From CAVUDO01 sp963740255 (GTDB taxonomy: Bacteria > Actinomycetota > Actinomycetes > Mycobacteriales > Cryptosporangiaceae), in NCBI GenBank assembly GCA_963740255.1, contig CAVUDO010000002.1, positions 1,860,001 through 1,924,000 of the forward strand: a DNA stretch of 64,000 nucleotides, read 5' to 3'. Positions 9,029 through 17,709 of the stretch are shown piece after piece; the first letter of the stretch is position 1, and each line of letters opens with the position of its first letter. The notes under the pieces were generated by a model. It searched no databases, had not been told where the DNA came from, and was given only the letters and a program-made list of their open reading frames with translations. The translations under genes were made by a program, and so were the position numbers.

Positions 9029-12000
9029 ATGACCGCGCCCTGCCCCCACTGTGGCGGACCCCGCCCGACCACCGCACCGGCCTGTCCGCGCTGCGCCCTG
9101 CCGCTGGTGGGGCCAGCCGCCGAACGCCTCGGACTCGTCGACCGCTCGCTGCGCGACCTCGACGCCGCCCACGCCGAGCTGTGGCGCGATCTGAACGCCG
9201 TCAGCCAGGAGCTGGGCGTGCTCGGGCGGCGGCGGGCCGACCTGGACCGGCGGCGGCTCGACCTCGAACGCCAGCGCGTCGCCGTGCTCGGCGAACGCGC
9301 CGCGGCGCTCACCGCCCTCCGGGCCTCGGGCACGGCCAGCGGGTGGACCACCGCCGCCGGCGTGCCGGGGTTGCCTGGCGTGCCTGGCGTGCCGGGGTTG
9401 CCTGGCGTGCCGGGGCCGGCGGGCGGGGCCGTCCCGGCTCGGCGGGCCGCGGAGGCGTCCCCCACGTCCGTGCAGAACGTCCTCCTCGCGCTCGGCGGCA
9501 TCCTGCTCGGCGTCGCGGCGATCGTGTTCACCGTGGTGGCCTGGGGACAGTTCGGCATCGGTGGGCGGGCCGTAATCCTGGCCGGGATGACCGCGCTGGC
9601 CCTGGCCGTGCCGGTGGCGCTGCACCGGTTCGGGCTGACCGCGACGGCCGAGACGATCGCCGTGCTCGCCCTGCTGCTGGTCGCGCTGGACGGCTACGCC
9701 GCCTGGTACGTCGGCCTGGTGCCACCCGCCGTGGACGGCCGGGCGTACGCGGGCATCGTCGCGGCGGTGGTGGCCGCGTGCGGTGCGACGTACCCGTTCG
9801 CGGTGCCGCTGCGTTCGACCCGACCGATCGCCGCGGTGGCCGCGCAACCCGTCCTGCCGCTGGTGGCCTGGGCGTACGAACCGGACGTCGCGGGATGGGC
9901 GCTCGTCGCGCTCGTCGTGGCCGCGGCCGACCTCGCCCTGGTCGCCTGGACCCGCCGGCGGGCGGCCGGCGTGGCGGTGGTGGCCGGCCTCGGCGGCGGC
10001 TTCGCGGCGACGGTGGCTGGGCTGGCCGCGCTCGCCGCGCTGGTGCTCCGGAGCGGTACGTCGGGATGGATCGTCGCCGCGTCGGTGTTCGGCGGTCTTG
10101 CGGGGCTCGCGCTGCTGGCCGGCGAGGTGGGACGGAATGCCGTGGTCCGGGGGTTCGCGGCGGGTCTGGCGCCGCTGCTGGTCGTGGTCGGCGGCTACGG
10201 GCTGTGGCTGCGGCTCGGGGACGACGGTGGCGATTTCACGGCGCTGGCGGTGTGCGCGCTGCTGGTGGCGGTGCCGGCCGCCGTGGTGCGGGAACCATGG
10301 CGGTACGGCGCGGTGACCGGAGCGGGCCTCGTCACGTTCGGAGCCGCACTGGTGCCCGCGCTCGCGACCGCAGGGGCACTGCTCGCCCCGGTGATCCTGC
10401 TGCCCCGCGTGTGGCAGGTCGGCTCGGTCTCCGAGCCGCTCCATCGCCTGCCGATCGTCGAGGCGAGCGTGGACGTGCTGGGTGCGACGGCCGTGGTCGT
10501 GGCGGCTCTCAGCGTCCTGGTGACCGCGGTGGTGGGCCGCCGGGCGGTGCCGTATCTGACGATCGGGGCGATCGCCGTGCTCGGCCTGGGCGTGCCGTGG
10601 GCCACCGACGCCCCGGTCTGGATCTTCGTCGCGAGTGGCGCGACGCTCGCGCTGGGACTCACCGCGGCCGGGGTGCTGGTGCGGCCGCGTCCGGTGGCGC
10701 TGGCCGCGTTCTGCACCGGGCTGGTGCTGGGCGGATACACGGCCGGACTGTCGCTGGTCCACCAGGGCACGACGCTGGTCGTCCTCGGCATCGCGACGGT
10801 GCTGTGCGGCGTTCTCGCCGCGGCGGCCCGGGGCCGGGGACGCGCTGCCGTGCTGACAGGCGGCGCACTGGCGAACCTCGCCGGCCTGGTCGCCGCCGCC
10901 ATGGCGGCCGGCCCGGCCGACATGAGGACGGTGGGGCTGGCGGTGCTGGCCGCAGCGGTACCGGCGCTGACGGTCTCGGCCGCGCTGCGTCGGCCGCGGC
11001 CCCCTTCGGCCGCGGCCGCGGCGGTCACCGGCATCGTGACTGCCTACGCCGGCGGAGTGACCGCGGCGGTGACCGGCGACCGGGTGGAGGCGGCACTGGT
11101 CGCCGCCGGCGCGGGTGCGGTGGCGGTGATCGCGGCGGCGGTCGCCGTCCGGTCCGACCCGGGGCGCCGGCTGCTCGCCGCGGCGGCGCTTCCGCCGGCC
11201 CTCGTGGCCGGACTCCTGCTCGTCGCGCCGGTGTTCGCGCTCTTCACCGCGCCCCTGGGCTGGCTGGGCGCGGTGTGGTCCGGCGCACCCGGCACGGCGG
11301 CGGTGCTGGGCCCGACCCTCGGGTGGCCGGGCCGCCCGGGCGATCCCGTCGCGGTCTTCGCGCTGGCGATCCTCACGGCCGGCGCCGCCGCCTGCCTGGG
11401 CGGCCGGCGGTGGGCCGCCCCGGCGGCGTTGCCGCTCGTCGCGGCGGCGGCGGCGGAGATCCCGGCCGCGGCGGCGGCACACTGGTTCCTCGGGCCGGCG
11501 GCACTGCTGGCGTTCGGCACCGCGGCCTGGGCCGTCGCCGCCTGGCCCTCCTCGCCGCGGCCGGGTGGCCGGGCGGCCGGCTGGTTCTCCGACGGCGTGC
11601 GGGCGGCGGCCGCGGTGGTTGCGCCGCTGTGCGCGGTGACCGGCGTGGCGTGGTCGCTGGCCGCCGAAGCAGCCACGCTGGGAGCGCTCGGCGCCGTCCT
11701 GGTGGTGGCCGGTGTCGCCGCGGCGGCCGGTCGGGACGGCGTCCCGCGGGTGGTGGCGGCCGGTGTGGTGGGCCTCGCGGTGCCGGCGCTGGCGGTCGCG
11801 GCGGCGGCCGCGGCGGGCTGGCGCGGACACACCCTCAGCTACCCGCTCGTCGGAGCGGCAGCCGTGCTGCTCGGTGCCGCCGCGGTCGCGGCGCGTTGGA
11901 GGCCGAGGGTCGGACTGGCGCTGGAGGCCGCCGGGGCCGGCACGACGGTCGTCGCGCTGGCGTTCGCGTTCGGTGCCTGGCGGCCGGTCGCGATCACGCT

Positions 12001-12562
12001 CACCCTGCTGGCGGCGCTGGCCGGCACGGTGGCGCTGCGGGAGGACCGGCGGTGGTGCGTCTGGCTGGTCCCAGCGCTCGGGCTCGGCGCGACCTGGGCG
12101 TGGCTGGCGTGGCTGGGTGCCCGCACCCCGGAGTACTACACGCTGCCCGCAGCCGGGCTGGCGCTGGCGTTCGGGCTGGCAGCGCTGCGGCGCACCCCGG
12201 GAGTGTCGTCGTGGGTGGCGCTGGGCCCCGCGCTCGCGGTGGGTGCGTTGCCGAGTGCGGTGCTCACCGCAGGTGCCGACACGCTGGGCCCGCGGGCGCT
12301 GCTGCTGGGGATCGCCGCGTTGGCTGTCACGCTGGCCGGCGCCGCGACCCGCCGGCAGGCGCCGTTCCTGATCGGCACGGTGACGGTGCTCGTGGTCGCG
12401 GGCCGGGCGCTGGCCCAGGTGTGGCCGGTGCTGGCGGACGCGGTGCCCGCCTGGGTGCCGCTGGCTCTCGGCGGCGTGCTGCTGGTCGCGGCCGGGGCGA
12501 CGTACGAGCAGCGCAGGCGCGACCTGCGCCGGCTCGGCCAGGCGGTCGGCCGGATGCGCTGA
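9029..12562 (+). CDS. very large polytopic membrane protein with N-terminal zinc ribbon
   Basis: A 1177-residue protein. It begins with two Cys pairs (CPHC at 5-8, CPRC about 14 residues later) forming a probable zinc ribbon. A charged, coiled-coil-like helix follows (about 30-100), then a collagen-like run of G-X-Y triplets at about 111-131. The rest is an almost continuous series of Ala/Val/Leu-rich transmembrane helices, roughly two to three dozen. Overall layout resembles actinobacterial proteins described as SCO7613 C-terminal-domain membrane proteins; that assignment is from memory. No catalytic motif or transporter signature is seen, and the substrate and role are unknown. Confidence 0.8.
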   Translation: MTAPCPHCGGPRPTTAPACPRCALPLVGPAAERLGLVDRSLRDLDAAHAELWRDLNAVSQELGVLGRRRADLDRRRLDLERQRVAVLGERAAALTALRASGTASGWTTAAGVPGLPGVPGVPGLPGVPGPAGGAVPARRAAEASPTSVQNVLLALGGILLGVAAIVFTVVAWGQFGIGGRAVILAGMTALALAVPVALHRFGLTATAETIAVLALLLVALDGYAAWYVGLVPPAVDGRAYAGIVAAVVAACGATYPFAVPLRSTRPIAAVAAQPVLPLVAWAYEPDVAGWALVALVVAAADLALVAWTRRRAAGVAVVAGLGGGFAATVAGLAALAALVLRSGTSGWIVAASVFGGLAGLALLAGEVGRNAVVRGFAAGLAPLLVVVGGYGLWLRLGDDGGDFTALAVCALLVAVPAAVVREPWRYGAVTGAGLVTFGAALVPALATAGALLAPVILLPRVWQVGSVSEPLHRLPIVEASVDVLGATAVVVAALSVLVTAVVGRRAVPYLTIGAIAVLGLGVPWATDAPVWIFVASGATLALGLTAAGVLVRPRPVALAAFCTGLVLGGYTAGLSLVHQGTTLVVLGIATVLCGVLAAAARGRGRAAVLTGGALANLAGLVAAAMAAGPADMRTVGLAVLAAAVPALTVSAALRRPRPPSAAAAAVTGIVTAYAGGVTAAVTGDRVEAALVAAGAGAVAVIAAAVAVRSDPGRRLLAAAALPPALVAGLLLVAPVFALFTAPLGWLGAVWSGAPGTAAVLGPTLGWPGRPGDPVAVFALAILTAGAAACLGGRRWAAPAALPLVAAAAAEIPAAAAAHWFLGPAALLAFGTAAWAVAAWPSSPRPGGRAAGWFSDGVRAAAAVVAPLCAVTGVAWSLAAEAATLGALGAVLVVAGVAAAAGRDGVPRVVAAGVVGLAVPALAVAAAAAAGWRGHTLSYPLVGAAAVLLGAAAVAARWRPRVGLALEAAGAGTTVVALAFAFGAWRPVAITLTLLAALAGTVALREDRRWCVWLVPALGLGATWAWLAWLGARTPEYYTLPAAGLALAFGLAALRRTPGVSSWVALGPALAVGALPSAVLTAGADTLGPRALLLGIAALAVTLAGAATRRQAPFLIGTVTVLVVAGRALAQVWPVLADAVPAWVPLALGGVLLVAAGATYEQRRRDLRRLGQAVGRMR
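9359..9420 (+). repeat. tandem repeat encoding collagen-like G-X-Y triplets
   Basis: The DNA alternates GGCGTGCC, GGGGTTGCC and GGCGTGCCT units, encoding seven successive G-X-Y triplets (GVP, GLP, GVP, GVP, GLP, GVP, GPA) inside the large membrane protein. Such units are prone to slippage, so copy number may vary between strains. Confidence 0.7.
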
Positions 12563-12651
12563 GGCCATGCGAGCCATGTGCGCAGGCCCTGCGCGGACTC
12601 CAGGTGCCGCGGACGGCAGGCCGGCCGCGCCGGACATGCCCGTCGGGCTGG

Positions 12652-13173
12652 TCAGTCGAGCGATGCCCGCAGGGTGGCGTCCTTCTCCGCGACGAGCGTG
12701 GCGAGACCGTCCTGGTAGCCGACCATCCGCGCCCGCAGTTCGGGGTCGGCGGCGGCCAGGATGCGCACCGCCAGCAGCCCGGCGTTCCGCGCCGCACCGA
12801 CGCCCACCGTGGCCACCGGCACGCCCGCCGGCATCTGCACGATCGAGAGCAGCGAGTCCAGCCCGTCCAGATGCTTGAGCGGCACCGGCACCCCGATCAC
12901 GGGCAGCGGGGTCATCGAGGCGACCATGCCGGGCAGGTGGGCAGCCCCCCCGGCACCGGCCACGATCACCCGCAGGCCGCGCCCCGCCGCCGCGTCGGCG
13001 TAGTCGAGCATCGCCCGCGGCGTCCGGTGCGCCGAGACCACCCGCACCTCTGCGGCCACCTCGAACTCGCGCAGCGCCTCGACCGCTCCCGACATCGTCG
13101 GCCAGTCCGAGTCGCTGCCCATGATCACGCCGACCAGCGGGTTCCCGTCCCCAGCATCGACGATCACCGTCAC
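12652..13173 (-). CDS. purE: N5-carboxyaminoimidazole ribonucleotide mutase
   Basis: A 173-residue class I PurE. GSDSDWPTM near residue 18, the AHRTPRAML segment, and the Gly/Ala-rich GAGGAAHLPGMVA loop with conserved His form the active site converting N5-CAIR to CAIR in purine synthesis. The GTG at 13173 overlaps the stop of purK (GTGA), so the two are translationally coupled. Convergent with the large membrane protein. Confidence 0.93.
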   Translation of the reverse strand: MTVIVDAGDGNPLVGVIMGSDSDWPTMSGAVEALREFEVAAEVRVVSAHRTPRAMLDYADAAAGRGLRVIVAGAGGAAHLPGMVASMTPLPVIGVPVPLKHLDGLDSLLSIVQMPAGVPVATVGVGAARNAGLLAVRILAAADPELRARMVGYQDGLATLVAEKDATLRASLD

Positions 13174-14321
13174 GCCCCCTCCCGCAGCCAGTGCGCGGCG
13201 CGGCCCGCCCGGGCGCGTACCTCCGCCGGGTCGTCGCCGAGCGCGGTGACGTGCCCGATCTTGCGGCCCGGTCGGACCTCCTTGCCGTAGAGGTGAACCT
13301 TCACGGCCGGGTCCTCGGCGAACAGGTGGTGCAGCCGCTCGTCGATGCGCATCCCGCCCGGTGCCCCGCCCACCACGTTCGCCATCGCCACCGCGGGCGC
13401 GGTGAGCGCCGTGGCCCCCAGCGGGTAGTCCAGCACCGCCCGCAGGTGCTGCTCGAACTGGGACGTCCGCGAGCCCCCGATCGTCCAGTGCCCGGAGTTG
13501 TGCGGCCGCATCGCCAGCTCGTTCACCAGCACGCCGCGGGCGGTCTCGAACAGCTCGACGGCCAGCACCCCCACCACGTCGAGCTCGGACGCGAGCCGGA
13601 TCGCCAGCTCCTGCGCCAACACCGCGCGCTCGTCCGGAAGGCCCGGCGCCGGAGCCAGCACCTCCACGCACATGCCGTCGGCCTGAACGGTCTCGACCAC
13701 CGGCCACACCGCCACCTGCTCGAACGGCGACCGGGCCACCACCGCGGCCAGCTCACGGACCAGCGGCACCCGTTCCTCCACGATCAGCGGCGTGCCGGCG
13801 GCCAGCAACGGCCCCACCGTCGAGGCCGCCGCGTCCGGGTCGCCGACGAACCACACCCCCCGGCCGTCGTAGCCACCGCGGGCGGCCTTCACCACCACGG
13901 GGGCGCCGCCGGCGAAGGACCGCACGTCCTCGACCGACCCGACCGGCGCCCAGCGGGGAACCGGCACGCCCAGGACGTCGAGCCGCTCCCGCATCAGCAG
14001 CTTGTCCTGTGCGAACCGCAGCGCGTCCGGACCGGGCAACACGGTCACGCCCTCGGCGACGAGGGCCGCCACGTGCTCGTAGGGCACGTGCTCGTGGTCG
14101 AAGGTGACCACCTCGCAGCCCTTGGCGAACTCGCGCAGGGCTGCCAGGTCGGTGTGGTGCCCCACCCGGACGTCGGCCGCGACCAGGGCGGCCCCGTCGT
14201 CCGGCGAGGCGGCGAGAATGCGCAGCGACTGGCCCAGTGCGATCGCGGCCTGGTGGGTCATCCTGGCGAGCTGGCCGGCGCCGACCATGCCGACCACGGG
14301 CAGGCCGGTGCGCGGGTCCAT
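13170..14321 (-). CDS. purK: N5-carboxyaminoimidazole ribonucleotide synthase
   Basis: A 383-residue ATP-grasp enzyme that carboxylates AIR to N5-CAIR. GMVGAGQLARM near the N-terminus, VVKAARGGYDGRGVW in the ATP-grasp domain, and NELAMRPHNSGHWTI near residue 265 are typical. The start lies next to a 380-base divergent intergenic region. It forms a two-gene operon with purE. Confidence 0.94.
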   Translation of the reverse strand: MDPRTGLPVVGMVGAGQLARMTHQAAIALGQSLRILAASPDDGAALVAADVRVGHHTDLAALREFAKGCEVVTFDHEHVPYEHVAALVAEGVTVLPGPDALRFAQDKLLMRERLDVLGVPVPRWAPVGSVEDVRSFAGGAPVVVKAARGGYDGRGVWFVGDPDAAASTVGPLLAAGTPLIVEERVPLVRELAAVVARSPFEQVAVWPVVETVQADGMCVEVLAPAPGLPDERAVLAQELAIRLASELDVVGVLAVELFETARGVLVNELAMRPHNSGHWTIGGSRTSQFEQHLRAVLDYPLGATALTAPAVAMANVVGGAPGGMRIDERLHHLFAEDPAVKVHLYGKEVRPGRKIGHVTALGDDPAEVRARAGRAAHWLREGA

Positions 14322-14701
14322 GACGGCAGCCTAACCGCACCGGACCGCGGGTCCGGGGCCGCGCGGCGGGCGCGCCGGCGCCAGGTCGCCGCCCGGCGGG
14401 AACAGCCGACGTCGCGGACGGTGCCGGCGGACCCCTCCTTGCCACCGGCACCGCCGCGACGTCGACGGGCAGCCCGCCGGACCATGCCCGCGGGGCCCGC
14501 CCACGAGACGTTCCGACGGCTGATTCATGACACGAGTATCGGAAAACGGACGGAGCGTTCGCGATCGAACACTCAGGGGATCGACAAACGACGTAAACAC
14601 GTCATCCTGATGTGTGCGGCGTCGATCCCTACGATGCTGTGTACCTCCGAGTAACTCCGACCCTCAGCTAGCTCCGACCCCTCAGCGAACGACGGCAGGA
14701 C
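14322..14701. other. divergent intergenic region purK / sigma factor
   Basis: 380 bases without a gene. They should hold the purK promoter (minus) and that of the sigma-fusion gene (plus). The part at 14520-14650 is the least GC-rich. A short direct repeat, CTCCGACC(C)CTCAGC, occurs twice at about 14655-14690, just before the plus-strand start. No consensus promoter can be assigned with confidence. Confidence 0.4.
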
Positions 14702-16024
14702 ATGACCACCGACCAGTCAGCACAGCCCGCGGCGCGCGGCGCCGACCCGACCGACGCCAAGCTGATCGCCGCGGTGCGAGGTGGCGACGCCGATGCCTAC
14801 GGGATGCTCTACACGCGGCACGCGGACGCCGCGCGCAGGCTCGCCCGGGCGCTCGCGCGCAACCACTCCGACGCGGACGACCTGGTGGCCGAGGCGTTCA
14901 CCAAGCTCCTCGGCATCCTGAAGGCCGGCGGCGGCCCCGACCTGGCGTTCCGCGCCTACCTGCTCACCAGTGTCCGGAATACGTTCTATGACCGGATTCG
15001 ACGGGAGCGGAAGGTCCAGCTCACCGACGACCTGAGCGAGCACGACTCCGGCGAGGAGTTCGTCGACCCGTCGGTGGAGAACCTGGAGCGCACGCTGGCC
15101 GCCCGGGCGTTCGCGAAGCTGCCCGAGCGCTGGCAGGCCGTGCTCTGGCACACCGAGGTCGAGGGCGAGTCGCCGGCGAAGGTGGCGCCGATCGTCGGGC
15201 TCACCCCCAACGGCGTGTCGGCGCTGGCCTACCGGGCCCGTGAACGGCTCCGCCAGGCCTACCTGCAGGAACACCTGGCCGAGACCACCGAGGAGAGCTG
15301 CCGGTGGACCACCGAGCGGCTCGGAGCCCGGGTCCGCGACGGCCTCTCCGACCGTGACGAGGCCAAGGTCGACAAGCACCTGCAGGACTGCGCCCGCTGC
15401 ACCGCGCTCTGGGCCGAACTCGGCGAGATCAACACCAGCCTGCGCGGCGTGATCGCTCCGATCGTGCTCGGCGGCGCCGCGGCCGCCTACCTCGCCACCG
15501 TCGGGGTGAAGACGTTCGGCCTCGGCGGCATCCTGTTCGGGGTGAAGAAGGCGATCGACCAGAACTCCAAGCAGGCCGCGCTGGTCGGTGCCGGCGCGGT
15601 CGCCGTCGTCGCGACGGCGGCGTCGATGCTGCTGCTCGGCGGCGAAGCCAAGCCTCCGCCCCCCGCGCTGGCCAGGCCCGCCAACCCGCCGGTGGCGGCT
15701 CCCGTCGCCCCGGCTCCCCCGCCCCGGCCACCCACGCCCCCTGCGCCGCCGCCGGTGCAGGCGCAACAGGTGCCACCGCCCCGTCCGCGGCCACCGCTGG
15801 TCAACCTGCCGCCGATCCTGCGCCCGATCGCGCCCAAGCCACCCGCACCGGTGCCCCCGTCGCCCCCGACCCGGATGCGGCTGGTGCTCGGACCGCTCGC
15901 GATCGTGGTCGGCGGCGGTCCGGGGATCCTCGGGCTCCCGATCACGCTGGGGCCGCCCGGTGCCGGTGACGGTCCGATCGAGCTGACGCCGCCCGGGGCG
16001 GACACGCCGCGCGGCCGGCGCTGA
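14702..16024 (+). CDS. sigma-70 family factor fused to a membrane anti-sigma domain
   Basis: A 440-residue protein. Residues 20-190 hold ECF-type region 2 (ADDLVAEAFTKLL) and region 4 (LPERWQAVLWHTEVEG, then GLTPNGVSALAYRARE). Residues 200-240 form a zinc-finger anti-sigma (ZAS) motif with Cys200, His226, Cys230 and Cys233. Two hydrophobic segments follow (about 249-268 and 293-313), then a Pro-rich extracytoplasmic tail. Sigma factor and membrane-tethered inhibitor are thus one chain. Known in some actinobacteria; inferred here to need proteolysis or release to act. No separate anti-sigma gene adjoins. Confidence 0.85.
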   Translation: MTTDQSAQPAARGADPTDAKLIAAVRGGDADAYGMLYTRHADAARRLARALARNHSDADDLVAEAFTKLLGILKAGGGPDLAFRAYLLTSVRNTFYDRIRRERKVQLTDDLSEHDSGEEFVDPSVENLERTLAARAFAKLPERWQAVLWHTEVEGESPAKVAPIVGLTPNGVSALAYRARERLRQAYLQEHLAETTEESCRWTTERLGARVRDGLSDRDEAKVDKHLQDCARCTALWAELGEINTSLRGVIAPIVLGGAAAAYLATVGVKTFGLGGILFGVKKAIDQNSKQAALVGAGAVAVVATAASMLLLGGEAKPPPPALARPANPPVAAPVAPAPPPRPPTPPAPPPVQAQQVPPPRPRPPLVNLPPILRPIAPKPPAPVPPSPPTRMRLVLGPLAIVVGGGPGILGLPITLGPPGAGDGPIELTPPGADTPRGRR

Positions 16025-16095
16025 ACGACACCGGCGGATCCGGCTGGAGCCATACCGCGGCAGCGGAGCAGCGGCGACGTCTCTATCCTGGCCCC

Positions 16096-16662
16096 GTGAC
16101 CCTGCTGCGAAGAGCCGTCGAGCGATGGCAGACGCTGCTGCGCGAGCTGACCAAGTTCGGGCTGATCGGGATCGTCAACACCGTCCTGGACTTCGCGGTC
16201 TGGAACGCGCTGCTGTTCATCGGCCCGATCAAGGCGCAGATCGTCGCGACGGCGATCTCGGCGACGTCGTCCTACTTCATGAACCGGCACTGGACGTTCC
16301 GGCACCGGGCCCGCTCCGGCCTGCGGCGCGAGTACACCCTGTTCTTCGCCTTCAACGCCGTCGGCCTGGTGATCACGGCGTCGATCCTCGGGTTGGCCAC
16401 CTACGCCTTCGGCATCGACGACCGGCTCTGGCTCAACGTCGTGAAGGTGTTCGCGATCGGCGTCGCGACCCTGTTCCGGTTCTGGTCCTACCGACGCTGG
16501 GTGTTCCTGCACCCCGACGACGCGCTGTTCACCCCGCCGCTCGACCCGCACCGGCCCGACAACGACGCTGCGGCGGCGGACGTGACGCGGCCGGCCGACG
16601 CCCTCGGACCGGGGCAGACCGGGCCGTCAACGGATCCGGTGCCCGAGCGCGCCCTGCGTTGA
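16096..16662 (+). CDS. GtrA family membrane protein
   Basis: A 188-residue protein with four transmembrane helices and GtrA hallmarks: FGLIGIVNTVLDFAVW near residue 22, SYFMNRHWTFRH, and the closing FRFWSYRRWVFL. GtrA proteins are thought to flip polyprenyl-linked sugars or help glycosyltransferases at the membrane. The C-terminal 30 residues are acidic and disordered. The GTG start is inferred. The stop overlaps the TTG of the next gene. Confidence 0.85.
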   Translation: MTLLRRAVERWQTLLRELTKFGLIGIVNTVLDFAVWNALLFIGPIKAQIVATAISATSSYFMNRHWTFRHRARSGLRREYTLFFAFNAVGLVITASILGLATYAFGIDDRLWLNVVKVFAIGVATLFRFWSYRRWVFLHPDDALFTPPLDPHRPDNDAAAADVTRPADALGPGQTGPSTDPVPERALR

Positions 16663-17180
16663 ACGTCGAACCGGCGGCCACGCCCGAGATCTGGTACGAG
16701 GACCTCGTCACCGGGCACCGCTTCGACCTCGGCGGGATCGTCGTGGACGGTGCCGAGATGCGCGCCTTCGCCGACCGGTTCGATCCGCAGTGGTACCACG
16801 TCGACCCGGCGAGAGCGGCCGACGGTCCGTTCGGCGGGCTGATCGCCAGCGGCTGGTTCACCGCGTCGCTGTTCATGCGGGCCTACGTCGATGGGCTGCT
16901 GAGCCGGGCCGCCGCCTCGGCGTCCCCCGGAGTGGAGGAGCTGCGCTGGCTCGCTCCGGTGCGGGCCGGCGACCGGCTGCACGCGACCCTGGAGGTCCTG
17001 GACCGCGCACCGTCGGTGTCCCGTCCCGGCGTGGGCACCGTCACGCTGCTGGGCATGCTGCACCGTGAACTGGACGGCAAGGCCCAGCACGGCGGGAACC
17101 CGGCCGGCGGGGACCCGGACGGCGGATCGGTGCTGCGATGCCGCTTCCGCGGCTGGTTCGACCTCCGTGCGGGGCGCTGA
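16659..17180 (+). CDS. MaoC-like (R)-specific enoyl hydratase / dehydratase
   Basis: 173 residues of hot-dog fold. WYEDLVTGHRF is the usual MaoC N-terminus. FDPQWYHVDP followed by FGGLIASGWFT carries the catalytic Asp and His pair of R-hydratases. No second domain is present. The TTG start overlaps the gtrA stop and keeps the conserved N-terminus; no ATG or GTG would do so. The acyl substrate is unknown. Coupling to gtrA is probably positional rather than functional. Confidence 0.8.
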   Translation: MNVEPAATPEIWYEDLVTGHRFDLGGIVVDGAEMRAFADRFDPQWYHVDPARAADGPFGGLIASGWFTASLFMRAYVDGLLSRAAASASPGVEELRWLAPVRAGDRLHATLEVLDRAPSVSRPGVGTVTLLGMLHRELDGKAQHGGNPAGGDPDGGSVLRCRFRGWFDLRAGR

Positions 17181-17287
17181 CCCGCCCGGTCTGGTCCCTG
17201 CGCCGGTCCGTGGCCGTCGCGGCGGCTTCCGCGCACCAAGGTTCACCGCCGCCCGGCCGGAGAGCCGCCCGACCCTCGGTTTAGACT

Positions 17288-17318
17288 CCAGTCGAATTAG
17301 GTACCAGTCGAATTCGAG
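17288..17318 (+). promoter_or_regulatory. direct-repeat operator candidate for arsR
   Basis: CCAGTCGAATT occurs at 17288 and again at 17304 (16-base period), the second copy running into the palindrome TCGAATTCGA. The pair sits 11-41 bases before the arsR ATG, over the expected promoter. ArsR repressors commonly bind imperfect repeats in their own promoter, so this is the best operator candidate. Confidence 0.5.
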
Positions 17319-17328
17319 GGAGGCGCGG

Positions 17329-17709
17329 ATGACCGGCGAGCGGGGGCTTCGGCTCGGCGAGGCGGACTGCGCGGCGGCGCCGCTGGTGCGCGACCCCCTG
17401 ACGGCGGAGCAGGCCGGCTCGGCGGCCGCCGTGTTCAAGGCGCTGGCCGACCCGGTGCGGCTGCGGCTGCTGTCGCTGATCGCGTCGCACGCCGGTGGGG
17501 AGGCCTGCGTGTGCGAGCTGACCCCGGCGTTCGAGGTGTCCGAGCCCACCATCTCCCACCACCTGAAGGTGCTCCGGGAGGCCGGCCTGGTCAGCTCCGA
17601 GCGCCGCGCCTCGTGGGTCTACTACCGGGCCGTCCCCGAAGCGCTGACCGGACTGTCCAGCCGGCTCGACGCCACCGGCGTCACCGCGGCGGCGGACAGC
17701 AGCCGATGA
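17329..17709 (+). CDS. arsR: ArsR/SmtB family repressor
   Basis: A 126-residue winged-helix repressor starting at an ATG preceded by GAGGGAGG. The metalloid-sensing pair is Cys60-Val-Cys62 in ACVCEL at the recognition-helix edge, as in classical As(III)-responsive ArsR. The helix-turn-helix (SEPTISHHLKVLREAGLV) follows. The stop overlaps the ATG of the channel gene, so it is the first gene of a coupled three-gene arsenic operon, probably autoregulated from the upstream direct repeats. Confidence 0.9.
   Translation: MTGERGLRLGEADCAAAPLVRDPLTAEQAGSAAAVFKALADPVRLRLLSLIASHAGGEACVCELTPAFEVSEPTISHHLKVLREAGLVSSERRASWVYYRAVPEALTGLSSRLDATGVTAAADSSR

Noticed and set aside
7493..12637. A 1714-residue open frame on the minus strand opposite ugd and the large membrane protein
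   Set aside because: It is antisense to two well-supported genes, its composition is Arg/Gly/His/Gln-rich without domains, and long stop-free antisense frames are expected at this GC content.
13191..14654. Long plus-strand frame opposite purK
   Set aside because: His/Arg-rich antisense shadow of purK with no motif.
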